Assembly: GCA_903872005.1 (NCBI GenBank)
Contig: CAIQJD010000695.1
Location: forward strand, 1 to 8,204
Source of the DNA: an uncultured bacterium
Lineage (GTDB): Bacteria > Chloroflexota > Anaerolineae > JACIWP01
Reading direction: 5' to 3'
DNA length: 8,204 bases
Part shown: positions 1 through 6,130 of the stretch, in pieces
How the letters are laid out: each line of letters begins with the position of its first letter
Numbering within the stretch: position 1 is the first letter of the stretch
Notes under the pieces: model-generated
Databases searched by the model: none
Seen by the model: the letters and a program-made list of their open reading frames with translations, nothing else
What the model was told of the DNA's origin: nothing
Translations under genes and position numbers: made by a program

Positions 1-498
1 ACGGTGACGCCGACGCCGACCATCACGCCCACGCCGGTCTCGGCCCCCATCGTGCGAATCAGCGCGCCGGCGATCCAACTGGACGCGCCGGTCGTCGAAG
101 TCGGCTGGATCGTCGTTGAAGATCAGGGCGAGCGACGCAGCGAGTGGACTACCGCCGACTATGCCGCCGGCCATCTGCTCACCAGCCGGCGGCCGATGCA
201 GGGCGGCAATATCGTCATTTCCGGCCACCACAATGTCGCCGGCGAAGTCTTCCGGTATGTGGCGGACCTGAAAGAAGGAGATGAAATCACCTTGACCATT
301 GACGGCGGCCGCACATTCACCTATCGCGTCGCGGAGAAATTCATTGTCCAGGAGACCGGCGCCAGCGAGGCCCAACGGCGCGCCAACGCGCAATACATCG
401 CCGAGACGCCCGACGAGCGCCTGACGTTGGTGACCTGTTGGCCCTATTGGTCGAACACGCATCGCGTGATCGTCATTGCCAGGCCGGCGCGCCCATGA
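1..498 (+). CDS. Sortase (class D/E-like transpeptidase), 5' end outside window
   Basis: Sortases are membrane-anchored cysteine transpeptidases that cut secreted proteins at a sorting signal and join them to the cell surface. The frame is open from the first base, so the N-terminal anchor lies upstream; a GTG at 4 sits inside a Thr-Pro-rich stretch (TPTPTITPTP) that looks like the spacer between anchor and catalytic domain, not a real start. The sortase triad is visible: His in SGHHN (226-228), Cys in TLVTCWP (436-438) and Arg in NTHRVIVIA (463-465), in the usual order, and the protein ends a few residues after the Arg strand as single-domain sortases do. The stop overlaps the next start (ATGA, 495-498), implying translational coupling to the glycosyltransferase. 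No LPxTG-type substrate is encoded in the window. The family call is firm; the class is inferred. Confidence 0.88.
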   Translation, partial: TVTPTPTITPTPVSAPIVRISAPAIQLDAPVVEVGWIVVEDQGERRSEWTTADYAAGHLLTSRRPMQGGNIVISGHHNVAGEVFRYVADLKEGDEITLTIDGGRTFTYRVAEKFIVQETGASEAQRRANAQYIAETPDERLTLVTCWPYWSNTHRVIVIARPARP

Positions 499-1481
499 AC
501 GCATCCATCATCATCCCGGCGCACAATGCCGGCGCGACCCTGCCGGCCTGTCTGGCCGCCCTGGCGCGCCAGACGGCGGCCGAGCGCATCCTGGAAATCA
601 TTGTCGCCGACGACGGCTCGACCGACGACACGCCGGCGCGGGCAGACGCGGCCGGCGCGACGGCGCTGCGCCAGCCCAATCGCGGCGCGGCCGCGGCGCG
701 CAATCTGGGGGCGCGCCACGCCGCCGGCGATATCCTCCTCTTCACCGACGCCGATTGCGAGCCGGCCGAGGATTGGGTCGCCGCCATGCTGGCCCCCTTC
801 GCCGACCCGACCGTCGCCGGCGTCAAGGGCGTCTATCGCACGCGGCAGACCGCCCTGACGGCGCGCTTCGTGCAGCTCGAATATGAGGACAAGTATCGGC
901 GCATGGCGCGCCTGCCGGCGATTGATTTCATTGACACCTACTCGGCCGGCTATCGCCGCGATGTCTTCCTGGCCGCCGGCGGCTTCGACGAATCCTACCC
1001 CAAGGCGAACGTGGAGGATCAGGAGTTCTCGTTCCGGCTGGCCGCGGCCGGCCACAAGATGCTCTTTCAGCCGCGCGCCGTCGTCGGCCACCGCCACGCC
1101 GCATCGCCGCGCGCCTACGCGCGCAAGAAGTTCTGGATCGGCTACTGGAAGGTCAAGGTGCATCTGCGGCATCCGGGCAAGGCGCTCAACGATAGCCACA
1201 CCCCGCCGACGCTCAAGGCGCAGATCGGGCTGCTGGCGCTGGCCCTGGGGCTGGGCGCGGCCGGCTGTCTGTGGGCCGGCGCGTGGTGGGGGGCGCTGGC
1301 GGCGCTCCTGGCGCTGCTGGGGAGCATGCTCCCCTTCGTCGCGTGGGCCTGGGGCCGCGACCGGCCGGCGGCCCTGGCCGCGCCGGCCTTCCTGTTGCTG
1401 CGCGCCGGCGCGCTGGGGCTTGGCCTGGCGGCCGGCATCGTCGCGCAGGCGCGACAGAGAGCCGGCGGAGCGCGGCGCTGA
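495..1481 (+). CDS. Family 2 (GT-A) glycosyltransferase with C-terminal membrane segments
   Basis: A 328-residue inverting glycosyltransferase that would move a sugar from a nucleotide-sugar donor to an envelope acceptor at the inner face of the membrane. The N-terminus begins directly with the GT-A strand (MNASIIIPAHNA), which supports ATG 495 over more upstream starts. Motifs in order: DDGSTDDT at residues 39-46 (nucleotide binding), NRGAAAARNLG at 62-72, the metal-binding DxD as DAD at 85-87, and VEDQEFSFRL near 173-182, whose Asp175 fits the catalytic-base ED motif. Residues about 243-316 are very hydrophobic and could form three helices, followed by a basic tail. The start overlaps the sortase stop by 4 bp with only a weak ribosome site inside the upstream gene, so expression is probably coupled. 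Donor and acceptor cannot be told from the sequence; cell-wall glycan or glycolipid synthesis is an inference from the sortase neighbour. Confidence 0.9.
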   Translation: MNASIIIPAHNAGATLPACLAALARQTAAERILEIIVADDGSTDDTPARADAAGATALRQPNRGAAAARNLGARHAAGDILLFTDADCEPAEDWVAAMLAPFADPTVAGVKGVYRTRQTALTARFVQLEYEDKYRRMARLPAIDFIDTYSAGYRRDVFLAAGGFDESYPKANVEDQEFSFRLAAAGHKMLFQPRAVVGHRHAASPRAYARKKFWIGYWKVKVHLRHPGKALNDSHTPPTLKAQIGLLALALGLGAAGCLWAGAWWGALAALLALLGSMLPFVAWAWGRDRPAALAAPAFLLLRAGALGLGLAAGIVAQARQRAGGARR

Positions 1482-1507
1482 CGCTTCCTGAGATTCCGCG
1501 CGCCGGC

Positions 1508-1598
1508 GGCCATCCACGAATGGGGCGCACGAATAAACGAATTATTACGCTCATTTGCCTGCTACCATTCTTTTATTCGTGCCCATGCGTGGACGGCC
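1508..1598. repeat. Imperfect inverted repeat with ACGAAT words
   Basis: The left arm (1508-1537) and right arm (1572-1598) are complementary over about 27 positions, with one 3-base gap and two mismatches, around a 34-base AT-richer loop. The left arm carries ACGAAT at 1516, 1529 and 1537; the right arm ends in GCGTGGACGGCC. The arms are long enough to fold in RNA or as a cruciform. No T-run follows, so it is not a standard terminator. It lies just after the glycosyltransferase stop and resembles a dispersed intergenic palindrome rather than a gene. The rest of the 1482-1716 gap holds the promoter for the next gene and nothing else I can name. Confidence 0.7.
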
Positions 1599-1639
1599 AT
1601 GCTGACTTTGACGTGGCCCCTCCCCGGCGCCGCGCAGCC

Positions 1640-1668
1640 TTGCGCGATGCCGCCATCTCTGGCATAAT
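1640..1668 (+). promoter_or_regulatory. Predicted sigma-70-type promoter for the gamma-glutamyltransferase gene
   Basis: TTGCGC (1640-1645) and CATAAT (1663-1668) are separated by 17 bp, with transcription expected to start near 1675 and a leader of about 40 bases. The -10 stands out as the AT-rich word in a GC-rich stretch. The same -35 word TTGCGC occurs in the predicted cupin promoter. Confidence 0.5.
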
Positions 1669-1716
1669 GGCGCGCGGCGCACCACTTTGATTCTGCCCAC
1701 AGAAAGGAGGCTCGCC

Positions 1717-3321
1717 ATGCGCAACCTGCGCGCGCCTTTCACCTCGCGCCGTTCGCCCGTCGTGGCGACCCACGGCATCGTCGCCGCCAGCCAACCCCTC
1801 GCCGCTCAGGCCGGCTTACGCATGCTCCTGGCCGGCGGCAATGCCGCCGACGCCGCCATCGCGACCGCCGCCGTCCTCGCCGTCGTCGAGCCAATGTCTA
1901 CCGGCATTGGCGGCGACGCCTTCGCCCTGACGCGCTTCGCCCACGAAGGGCGGGTGCGCGCCCTCAACGGCAGCGGCCGCGCCCCGGCCGCCGCCAGCGC
2001 CGAAGCGGCGCGCCGGCGCGGCCTGTCGGCCATTCCCTCCCTCAGCCCCCTGGCGATCACCGTCCCCGGCACGGTGGACGCCTGGTACCAGCTCCAGACG
2101 ACCTACGGCGAGCTGGCCTGGGCCGATGTCCTGGCGCCGGCCATCGCCTATGCCCGCGACGGCTTCCCGGTCAGCCCGGTGATTGCCCGGCGCTGGAGCG
2201 AGCTGGTGGAGAAGTTGAGCCGCGACGAAGCCGCGACGCGCGCCTTCCTCGTGGATGGGGCTGCGCCGCGCGCCGGCTACTTCTTCCGCAACCCCGACAT
2301 GGCCGCCACCTTGCAGGCCATCGCCGACGGCGGGCCGGCCGCGTTCTACACCGGCCCCATCGCGCAGGCCATCGCCGATGCCGTGCAGGCGAAGGGCGGC
2401 TGGCTGGATACCGCAGACCTGCGCCGGCACCATTCCACCTGGGAAGAGCCGATCTCGACCGACTACAAGGGCGTGACGGTCTATGAGCATCCGCCCAACG
2501 GCCAGGGGTTGGTCGCGCTCCTGGCGCTCAACGTCATCGCCCAGATCGGGTTGGAGGGCAAAGACTGGGGCAGCCCGGAGGCGACGCACCTGATGGTCGA
2601 GGCGATGCGCCTGGGGTTCGCCGACGGGCATCGCTACATCGCCGACCCGGCCATGGCCGACCTGCCCATCGCGGAGCTCCTCTCGCCGGCCTACGCCGCG
2701 TCGCGCGCCAGGCTCATTGCGCCGGATCGCGCCCTGGAACATCCAGCGCCGGGCATCCCGCCGCGCGGCGGCACGGTCTATCTGAGCGCGGTGGATGGGG
2801 CCGGCAATGCCGTCTCGTTCATCAACAGCCTCTTCAACGGCTTCGGCACGGGCATCGTGGCCCCCGGCACGGGCGTGGCGCTGCAAAATCGCGGCAGCCT
2901 CTTCACCCTGGAGGCCGGCCACCCCAACCTCCTGGCCCCCGGCAAGCGCCCGTATCATACGATCATCCCGGCCATGGCCTGCCGGCGCGGCGAGCTGTGG
3001 CTCAGCTTCGGCGTCATGGGCGGCTTCATGCAGCCGCAGGGTCACACCCAGGTCATCACCAATCTCCTCGACTTCGGCATGGGCTATCAGCAGGCGCTCG
3101 ATGCGCCGCGCTGGCGCGTGGATGAGGATGATACGCTCTCGACGGAAGCCGGCTTCCCGGCGGCGCTGCGGCCGGCGTTGCGGCGCATGGGCCACCGCCT
3201 GACGCGCAGCACGCCGCGCCTTTCGGATACCTTCGGCGGCGGCCAGATCATCGCCCGCGAGGATGGCATCTTGTGGGGGGCCAGCGAGCCGCGCAAAGAT
3301 GGTTGCGCGGTGGGATGGTAG
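1717..3321 (+). CDS. ggt: Gamma-glutamyltransferase-family Ntn hydrolase (YwrD-like, cytoplasmic type)
   Basis: A 534-residue member of the gamma-glutamyltranspeptidase family, which cleave gamma-glutamyl bonds (for example in glutathione) or act as related acylases. These proteins cut themselves into large and small subunits, the freed N-terminal Thr being the nucleophile. Here Thr353 in GGTVYLSAVD lies seven residues before the conserved Asp, as in the family, followed by GNAVSFINSLFNGFG and a Gly-Gly pair (435-436, MGGFMQPQGH) at the expected oxyanion position. N-terminal hallmarks GGNAADAAIA and STGIGGDAFAL are present. The residue after the nucleophile is Val, not the usual Thr/Ser, and the Gly-Gly context MGGxxQPQ is that of the YwrD/acylase-like branch, so glutathione may not be the substrate. 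ATG 1717 has AAAGGAGG 8 bases upstream; the in-frame ATG at 1687 has no such site. No signal peptide is seen. Confidence 0.9.
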   Translation: MRNLRAPFTSRRSPVVATHGIVAASQPLAAQAGLRMLLAGGNAADAAIATAAVLAVVEPMSTGIGGDAFALTRFAHEGRVRALNGSGRAPAAASAEAARRRGLSAIPSLSPLAITVPGTVDAWYQLQTTYGELAWADVLAPAIAYARDGFPVSPVIARRWSELVEKLSRDEAATRAFLVDGAAPRAGYFFRNPDMAATLQAIADGGPAAFYTGPIAQAIADAVQAKGGWLDTADLRRHHSTWEEPISTDYKGVTVYEHPPNGQGLVALLALNVIAQIGLEGKDWGSPEATHLMVEAMRLGFADGHRYIADPAMADLPIAELLSPAYAASRARLIAPDRALEHPAPGIPPRGGTVYLSAVDGAGNAVSFINSLFNGFGTGIVAPGTGVALQNRGSLFTLEAGHPNLLAPGKRPYHTIIPAMACRRGELWLSFGVMGGFMQPQGHTQVITNLLDFGMGYQQALDAPRWRVDEDDTLSTEAGFPAALRPALRRMGHRLTRSTPRLSDTFGGGQIIAREDGILWGASEPRKDGCAVGW

Positions 3322-3329
3322 AGGCAATC

Positions 3330-3413
3330 GGACGCGGACAGACGCGGACAAACACGGACGGGCAAGGACGAAAAGCAAGAAGAGTCCGCGTTCATCCGCG
3401 TGCGTCCGCGTCC
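3330..3413. repeat. Inverted repeat built of 10-bp GCGGAC-type units
   Basis: The left arm (3330-3359) pairs with the right arm (3384-3413) at 25 of 30 positions around a 24-base purine-rich loop. Both arms have a 10-bp rhythm: GACGCGGACA twice, then AACACGGACG and GGCAAGGACG on the left, and GTCCGCGTTC, ATCCGCGTGC, GTCCGCGTCC on the right. The element starts 9 bases after the transferase stop and ends about 14 bases before the ribosome site of the next gene. No T-run follows the second arm. It fills nearly the whole gap and looks like a dispersed palindromic element. Confidence 0.75.
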
Positions 3414-3439
3414 CATAGTTCACTATAAGGAGCGCAGAC

Positions 3440-4882
3440 ATGAGCACGAAACAGGTTGCTATCCCGACGTCGCTGTTGCGTTTCGGCTGGGCGCGCATAG
3501 ACATCACCCCGCCGGTGGGCATCTATCACCGGCTGTGGGGCGCGGCGCGCCACGACCGCGCTTCCGGCATCCACCGGCCGATCATGGCCGATGTGATGAT
3601 CTTCGCGCCGGCGGATGGCAAAGGCCCCGGCGTGGTGCGCGCCCAACTCGACCTGGCCGGCGTGGTGAATGAGCAGTTCGAGGCTATCGCCCAGGCGCTC
3701 GTCCAGGCGACCGGTCTGCCGCGCGAGCGCGTCCTCATCACCCACTCGCATACCCATTCCTCCGGCTGGTTCGCCCCCGACCGGCTGGCCCTCCCCGGCG
3801 GCGAGCTGATCCTGGACTATGTTCAGCAGATGGTGGAGAAGGTGGGCGACGCCGGCCGGCAGGCCGCGGCCAATGTCTCCGACGCGGTCATCACCTACGG
3901 CTTCGGGCGCAGCAACATGGCCGCCAACCGCGACTACTGGGATAACGATAACGGCATCTATGCCTGCGGTTATAACCCCGACGCGCCGGCCGACGACACC
4001 GTTACCGTGGCGCGGGTGAGCGACCGGGCCGGCAAGCACCGCGCGACTTTCGTCCATTACGCCTGCCATCCCACGACCCTGGCCTGGGAGAATTCGCGCA
4101 TCAGCCCCGACTTCATTGGCGGGCTGCGCGAGCAGGTGGAGCAGGTGAGCGGGGTCCCGTGCATCTATTTGCAGGGGCCGTGCGGCGATCTGGGGCCGCG
4201 CGATGGCTTTGTGGGCGATACGGCCGTGGCCGACCGCAACGGCCGGCAGGTGGCTTTCGCCGCCCTCTCGACCCTGACGGCCATGGATCCCCCGCTGACC
4301 GATTTCCGTTACAAGGGGCCGGTCATCTCCGGCGCGACGCTGGGGACCTGGGAGAACGCGCCGTTCGATGCGGCGCGCCAGGCGGGCGCGGCGCGCTTCG
4401 CCGGCGGGCCGCGCATCGCGCATCTGCCGCTGAAGCCGCGCCCGGAGCCGGCCAGGCTGCAACAAGAGCTGGCCGATTGGGAGGCCAGGCAGCGCGCCGC
4501 CGATACGGCCGGCGACAAGATTGCCGCCCGCGACTATGGGGCGCGCGCCGAACGCGCCCGGCGCTGGCTCGGCCGGCTGAAGGACATCCCGGAGGGCGTC
4601 ACGACTTTCGCCTTCAACTTCTCGACCTATCGCTTCGGCGATGCGGTGTGGGTCACGACCGGCGGCGAGCCGTATAGCGTCTTGCAGACGGAGATGCGCC
4701 GGCGCTTCCCGGAGTTGACGGTGATCGTCTCGCCGTTGGGCGGGCATTTGCAGGTGGCCTATCTGTTGCCGTGGGATCGCTACGGCAAGGGGTTGTACCA
4801 GGAGGAGCCGTCCATTCTGGGGCAGGGGTGTCTGGAGGTGTTGACCGAGGCGGTGGCGGAGGAGATTCAGAAGTTGCGGTAG
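3440..4882 (+). CDS. Neutral/alkaline-ceramidase-like metalloenzyme, nucleophile Ser replaced by Gly
   Basis: A 480-residue protein of the neutral/alkaline non-lysosomal ceramidase N-terminal-domain family, zinc amidases that in characterised members cut the N-acyl bond of ceramide. Likely metal ligands are present: THSHTHSS supplies His104 and His106 (aligned to the family THTHS), His210 lies in YACHPTTL, Glu410 in TTGGEPYS, and a Tyr near 441-448 in QVAYLLPWDRY. The position of the catalytic Ser (NLSPN-type loop in Pseudomonas ceramidase) is QGPCGDLGPRD here, with Gly252 replacing Ser, so a different reaction or metal-water hydrolysis is likely. It lacks a signal peptide and the C-terminal Ig-like domain of the 650-plus-residue ceramidases, so it is probably cytoplasmic and not a true ceramidase. 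A charged, probably helical insert spans about 334-378. AAGGAG 7 bases before ATG 3440 supports the start. True substrate unknown. Confidence 0.8.
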   Translation: MSTKQVAIPTSLLRFGWARIDITPPVGIYHRLWGAARHDRASGIHRPIMADVMIFAPADGKGPGVVRAQLDLAGVVNEQFEAIAQALVQATGLPRERVLITHSHTHSSGWFAPDRLALPGGELILDYVQQMVEKVGDAGRQAAANVSDAVITYGFGRSNMAANRDYWDNDNGIYACGYNPDAPADDTVTVARVSDRAGKHRATFVHYACHPTTLAWENSRISPDFIGGLREQVEQVSGVPCIYLQGPCGDLGPRDGFVGDTAVADRNGRQVAFAALSTLTAMDPPLTDFRYKGPVISGATLGTWENAPFDAARQAGAARFAGGPRIAHLPLKPRPEPARLQQELADWEARQRAADTAGDKIAARDYGARAERARRWLGRLKDIPEGVTTFAFNFSTYRFGDAVWVTTGGEPYSVLQTEMRRRFPELTVIVSPLGGHLQVAYLLPWDRYGKGLYQEEPSILGQGCLEVLTEAVAEEIQKLR

Positions 4883-4893
4883 GGCGCGGATGC

Positions 4894-4948
4894 GGAAGAC
4901 CTCGCAGGCTGGAAGACCTCACAGGTCTTGGAGACCTGTGAGGTCTTC
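4894..4948. repeat. AGACCTCACAGGTCT hairpin element with a degenerate direct copy
   Basis: Bases 4912-4928 and 4932-4948 are perfect reverse complements (17-bp stem, loop TGG). Just upstream, 4894-4910 is a tandem degenerate copy of the left arm (14 of 17 bases match 4911-4927). No T-run follows, so intrinsic termination is doubtful, though it could protect the 3' end of the upstream message. AGACCTGTGAGGTCT-type palindromes are, to my memory, a widespread intergenic repeat in Chloroflexota and other environmental bacteria. It stands out as locally AT-richer than the genes around it. Confidence 0.85.
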
Positions 4949-4963
4949 TGGGCCGGCGCGCGA

Positions 4964-4992
4964 TTGACGCGGCGCGGCCGATGCGCTATACT
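4964..4992 (+). promoter_or_regulatory. Near-consensus sigma-70 promoter for the antitoxin-like gene
   Basis: TTGACG (4964-4969) and TATACT (4987-4992) are 17 bp apart, each one base from the Escherichia coli consensus. Transcription would start near 4999, giving a leader of about 33 bases with a GAGAGGAGG ribosome site at 5016-5024, 7 bases before the start. It is the strongest-looking promoter in the window. Toxin-antitoxin promoters are commonly strong and repressed by the antitoxin; no clear operator beyond the upstream hairpin is visible. Confidence 0.7.
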
Positions 4993-5031
4993 CTCGATGA
5001 AACACCCGACGGCAAGAGAGGAGGCGCGCCT

Positions 5032-5292
5032 ATGTCCTCCACGGCGATTGTCACGGTCGTCAAAATGATGGAATCATTGCCCGAAGCGGCGCAGGATCGC
5101 GTGGCCGAGCATCTGCGCGAGTATCTGGCCGATCTGGAAGACGAGGTCTGCTGGGACGACCTCTTCAGCAGGACGCAGACGCGGTTGGTCGGCGCGGCGC
5201 GACGCGCCAAAGCGGAGATCGCCAGGGGCGCGCCCGGCCGATGGATGCCGATGCGTTATGAAGTCCGCAACGCTGCCTTCATTTCGACGTAG
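5032..5292 (+). CDS. Antitoxin-like small protein, probably frameshifted near its C-terminus
   Basis: As read, 86 residues; ATG 5032 is chosen for GAGAGGAGG 7 bases upstream. The body (LPEAAQDRVAEHLREYLADLEDE, then WDDLFSRTQ and ARRAKAEIARG) resembles, from memory, small helical antitoxins paired with RelE/ParE-type toxins in Chloroflexota and Cyanobacteria. Those usually end in a short motif like G-x-A-x-PMD-x-x-x-L. Here the last 20 or so residues do not fit, but adding one base in the G run at 5225-5228 would read GRARPMDADAL and stop at 5259-5261, for a 76-residue protein whose stop overlaps an ATG (ATGA). This points to a single-base deletion or a homopolymer sequencing error. If real, the product keeps the oligomerising helices but has an altered toxin-binding tail. 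Function as an antitoxin is inferred. Confidence 0.65.
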   Translation: MSSTAIVTVVKMMESLPEAAQDRVAEHLREYLADLEDEVCWDDLFSRTQTRLVGAARRAKAEIARGAPGRWMPMRYEVRNAAFIST

Positions 5293-5296
5293 CTGA
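5258..5296 (+). pseudogene. Remnant of a RelE/ParE-type toxin gene (first 12 codons)
   Basis: ATG 5258 would overlap the restored antitoxin stop (ATGA) and reads MKSATLPSFRRS before TGA at 5294-5296. RelE/ParE-family toxins that follow this kind of antitoxin commonly begin MKSxTLPSFW, so the first nine residues match a toxin N-terminus and the remainder (about 75 residues) is missing. The next 50 bases do not continue the toxin in any frame I can read; a terminator-like hairpin and the cupin promoter follow at once. This suggests truncation or deletion of the toxin rather than a simple point mutation. The match is from memory of the family and the stretch is very short. Confidence 0.5.
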
Positions 5297-5317
5297 GTTT
5301 CGGAATTCCCCGGTCGG

Positions 5318-5336
5318 GCCGGCCGCGCCGGCTTTT
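5318..5336 (+). terminator. Short GC-rich hairpin with T4 tail
   Basis: GCCGGC (5318-5323), loop CGC, GCCGGC (5327-5332), then TTTT. It has the form of a weak intrinsic terminator and is well placed to end the antitoxin transcript before the cupin promoter. The tail is short, and GCCGGC is extremely common in this DNA, so chance pairing is possible. Confidence 0.45.
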
Positions 5337-5350
5337 CTCCCCCCAACCGC

Positions 5351-5378
5351 TTGCGCCGCCGGCCGAACATGCTATAAT
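5351..5378 (+). promoter_or_regulatory. Predicted promoter of the cupin-GerW-nucleosidase operon
   Basis: TTGCGC (5351-5356), 16-bp spacer, then a perfect TATAAT (5373-5378). Transcription would start near 5385, only about 16 bases before ATG 5401, just enough to include the GGAGG ribosome site (5389-5393). No competing promoter is apparent before the next three genes. Confidence 0.65.
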
Positions 5379-5400
5379 CCACGCGACCGGAGGCAAACCC

Positions 5401-5745
5401 ATGATCATCAAACGCCTGAACGATGTCCCTTACGCTCCAACCAGCGGCTACGCCAACGTCTCCAAGCAGATCGTCCTCGGCCCGGCCGACGGCTCGGACG
5501 AGATCGTGCTGCGCTATTTCAGCCTGGCGCCGGGCGGGACGACGCCACACCACGCGCATCCCTTCCCGCACCTGGTAAAGATAGAGACCGGCGCCGGCCT
5601 GGCCATAGACGCCGCCGGCGCAGAGCATCCCGTGGCCGCCGGCGATTTCCTGTTCGTGCCGGCCGACACGCGCCACTATTTCCGCAACACCGGCGCCGAA
5701 CCCTTCGGCTTCATCTGCATCGTGCCGCGCCGCGGCGAAGGGTAG
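5401..5745 (+). CDS. Small single-domain cupin protein
   Basis: A 114-residue cupin_2-type beta-barrel that probably binds a metal; such proteins serve as enzymes, sugar- or acid-binding domains, or sensors, so no reaction can be assigned. Motif 1 reads GGTTPHHAHPFPHLVKIETGAG-like across residues 45-66, supplying His51, His53 and His57; the Glu usually found between the second and third His is Pro56. Motif 2 spans about 77-96 (GDFLFVPADTRHYF) and supplies His92. The site is therefore likely four-His or three-His. ATG 5401 has GGAGG 7 bases upstream and a TATAAT promoter before that. It is the first gene of a run of four closely spaced genes. No signal peptide, so cytoplasmic. Confidence 0.85.
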   Translation: MIIKRLNDVPYAPTSGYANVSKQIVLGPADGSDEIVLRYFSLAPGGTTPHHAHPFPHLVKIETGAGLAIDAAGAEHPVAAGDFLFVPADTRHYFRNTGAEPFGFICIVPRRGEG

Positions 5746-5774
5746 CGCGCCGGCGCGGCGAGGAGGAACATAGC

Positions 5775-6086
5775 ATGTGGAAATGCGGGCCGCTGCGCGC
5801 CGCCATCGTGCGCGGCGAAACGCAGCAGATCGCCGGCTGGCGCATCACGCCCATCGCCCTGGCGTTGGCGCTGACGCGCCGGCATGCCGTCATCGGCGAG
5901 ACATCCGTCCACGCCGAAGGCATCGGCTGGGCGACGTTGCAACCTCTGGCCGTGGCCGCATCGCGCGAAGGGCGCACGCGCCTCCATCCGACGCCCGACG
6001 TGACCCGGCTCTTGCTGGGCGCCATCGGCCTGATGTGCGCCCTCGCTTTTCTGGGCCGGCTGGCCGCGGGCGGCCGGCGCGGCTGA
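5775..6086 (+). CDS. Small membrane-anchored protein, possible diverged GerW-like domain
   Basis: A 103-residue protein I cannot name. AGGAGGA 7 bases before ATG 5775 and tight spacing from the cupin gene (29 bases) support a real gene. Residues 1-78 look soluble; 79-97 (LLLGAIGLMCALAFLGRLA) form one probable membrane helix, with a short GGRRG tail. The order of elements parallels the GerW-family protein encoded 44 bases downstream: a strand ending in xIxPIAxA (IAGWRITPIALAL, 19-31), a loop, then a strand QPLAVAASREGRTRLHP (56-72) where the neighbour has TPVALIEITPQRVCVRP, then a membrane helix. The Gly-rich insert of the neighbour is absent. I infer a partner or paralogue of the GerW protein, without proof. 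Confidence 0.7.
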   Translation: MWKCGPLRAAIVRGETQQIAGWRITPIALALALTRRHAVIGETSVHAEGIGWATLQPLAVAASREGRTRLHPTPDVTRLLLGAIGLMCALAFLGRLAAGGRRG

Positions 6087-6130
6087 TCTTCTTCATTGGG
6101 CGCGCTGCGGCGCGCAAGGAGTACAGGACC

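Noticed and set aside
444..1517. Long minus-strand open frame opposite the glycosyltransferase
   Set aside because: It is the low-stop antisense frame of GC-rich coding DNA; its translation is Arg/Gly/Ala-rich and matches no family, while the + strand has clear motifs.
3414..3429. Promoter for the ceramidase-like gene (CATAGT or TATAAG as -10)
   Set aside because: No acceptable -35 at the right spacing, and TATAAG overlaps the ribosome site; the gene may be read from upstream.
1816..3522. Long minus-strand frame opposite the gamma-glutamyltransferase
   Set aside because: Shadow of the + strand gene; it also crosses the intergenic inverted repeat and has no ribosome site or recognisable domain.
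3392..4747. Long minus-strand frame opposite the ceramidase-like gene
   Set aside because: Shadow frame of a gene with clear metal-site motifs on the + strand.
4912..4948. Intrinsic terminator after the ceramidase-like gene
   Set aside because: The stem is perfect, but no T-run follows and the arms look like a known type of dispersed repeat.
5777..6130. N-terminal extension of the GerW-family protein
   Set aside because: The frame is open, but this stretch lies in another frame of the well-supported 103-residue gene, is Arg-rich and unlike the family; ATG 6131 has its own AAGGAG.
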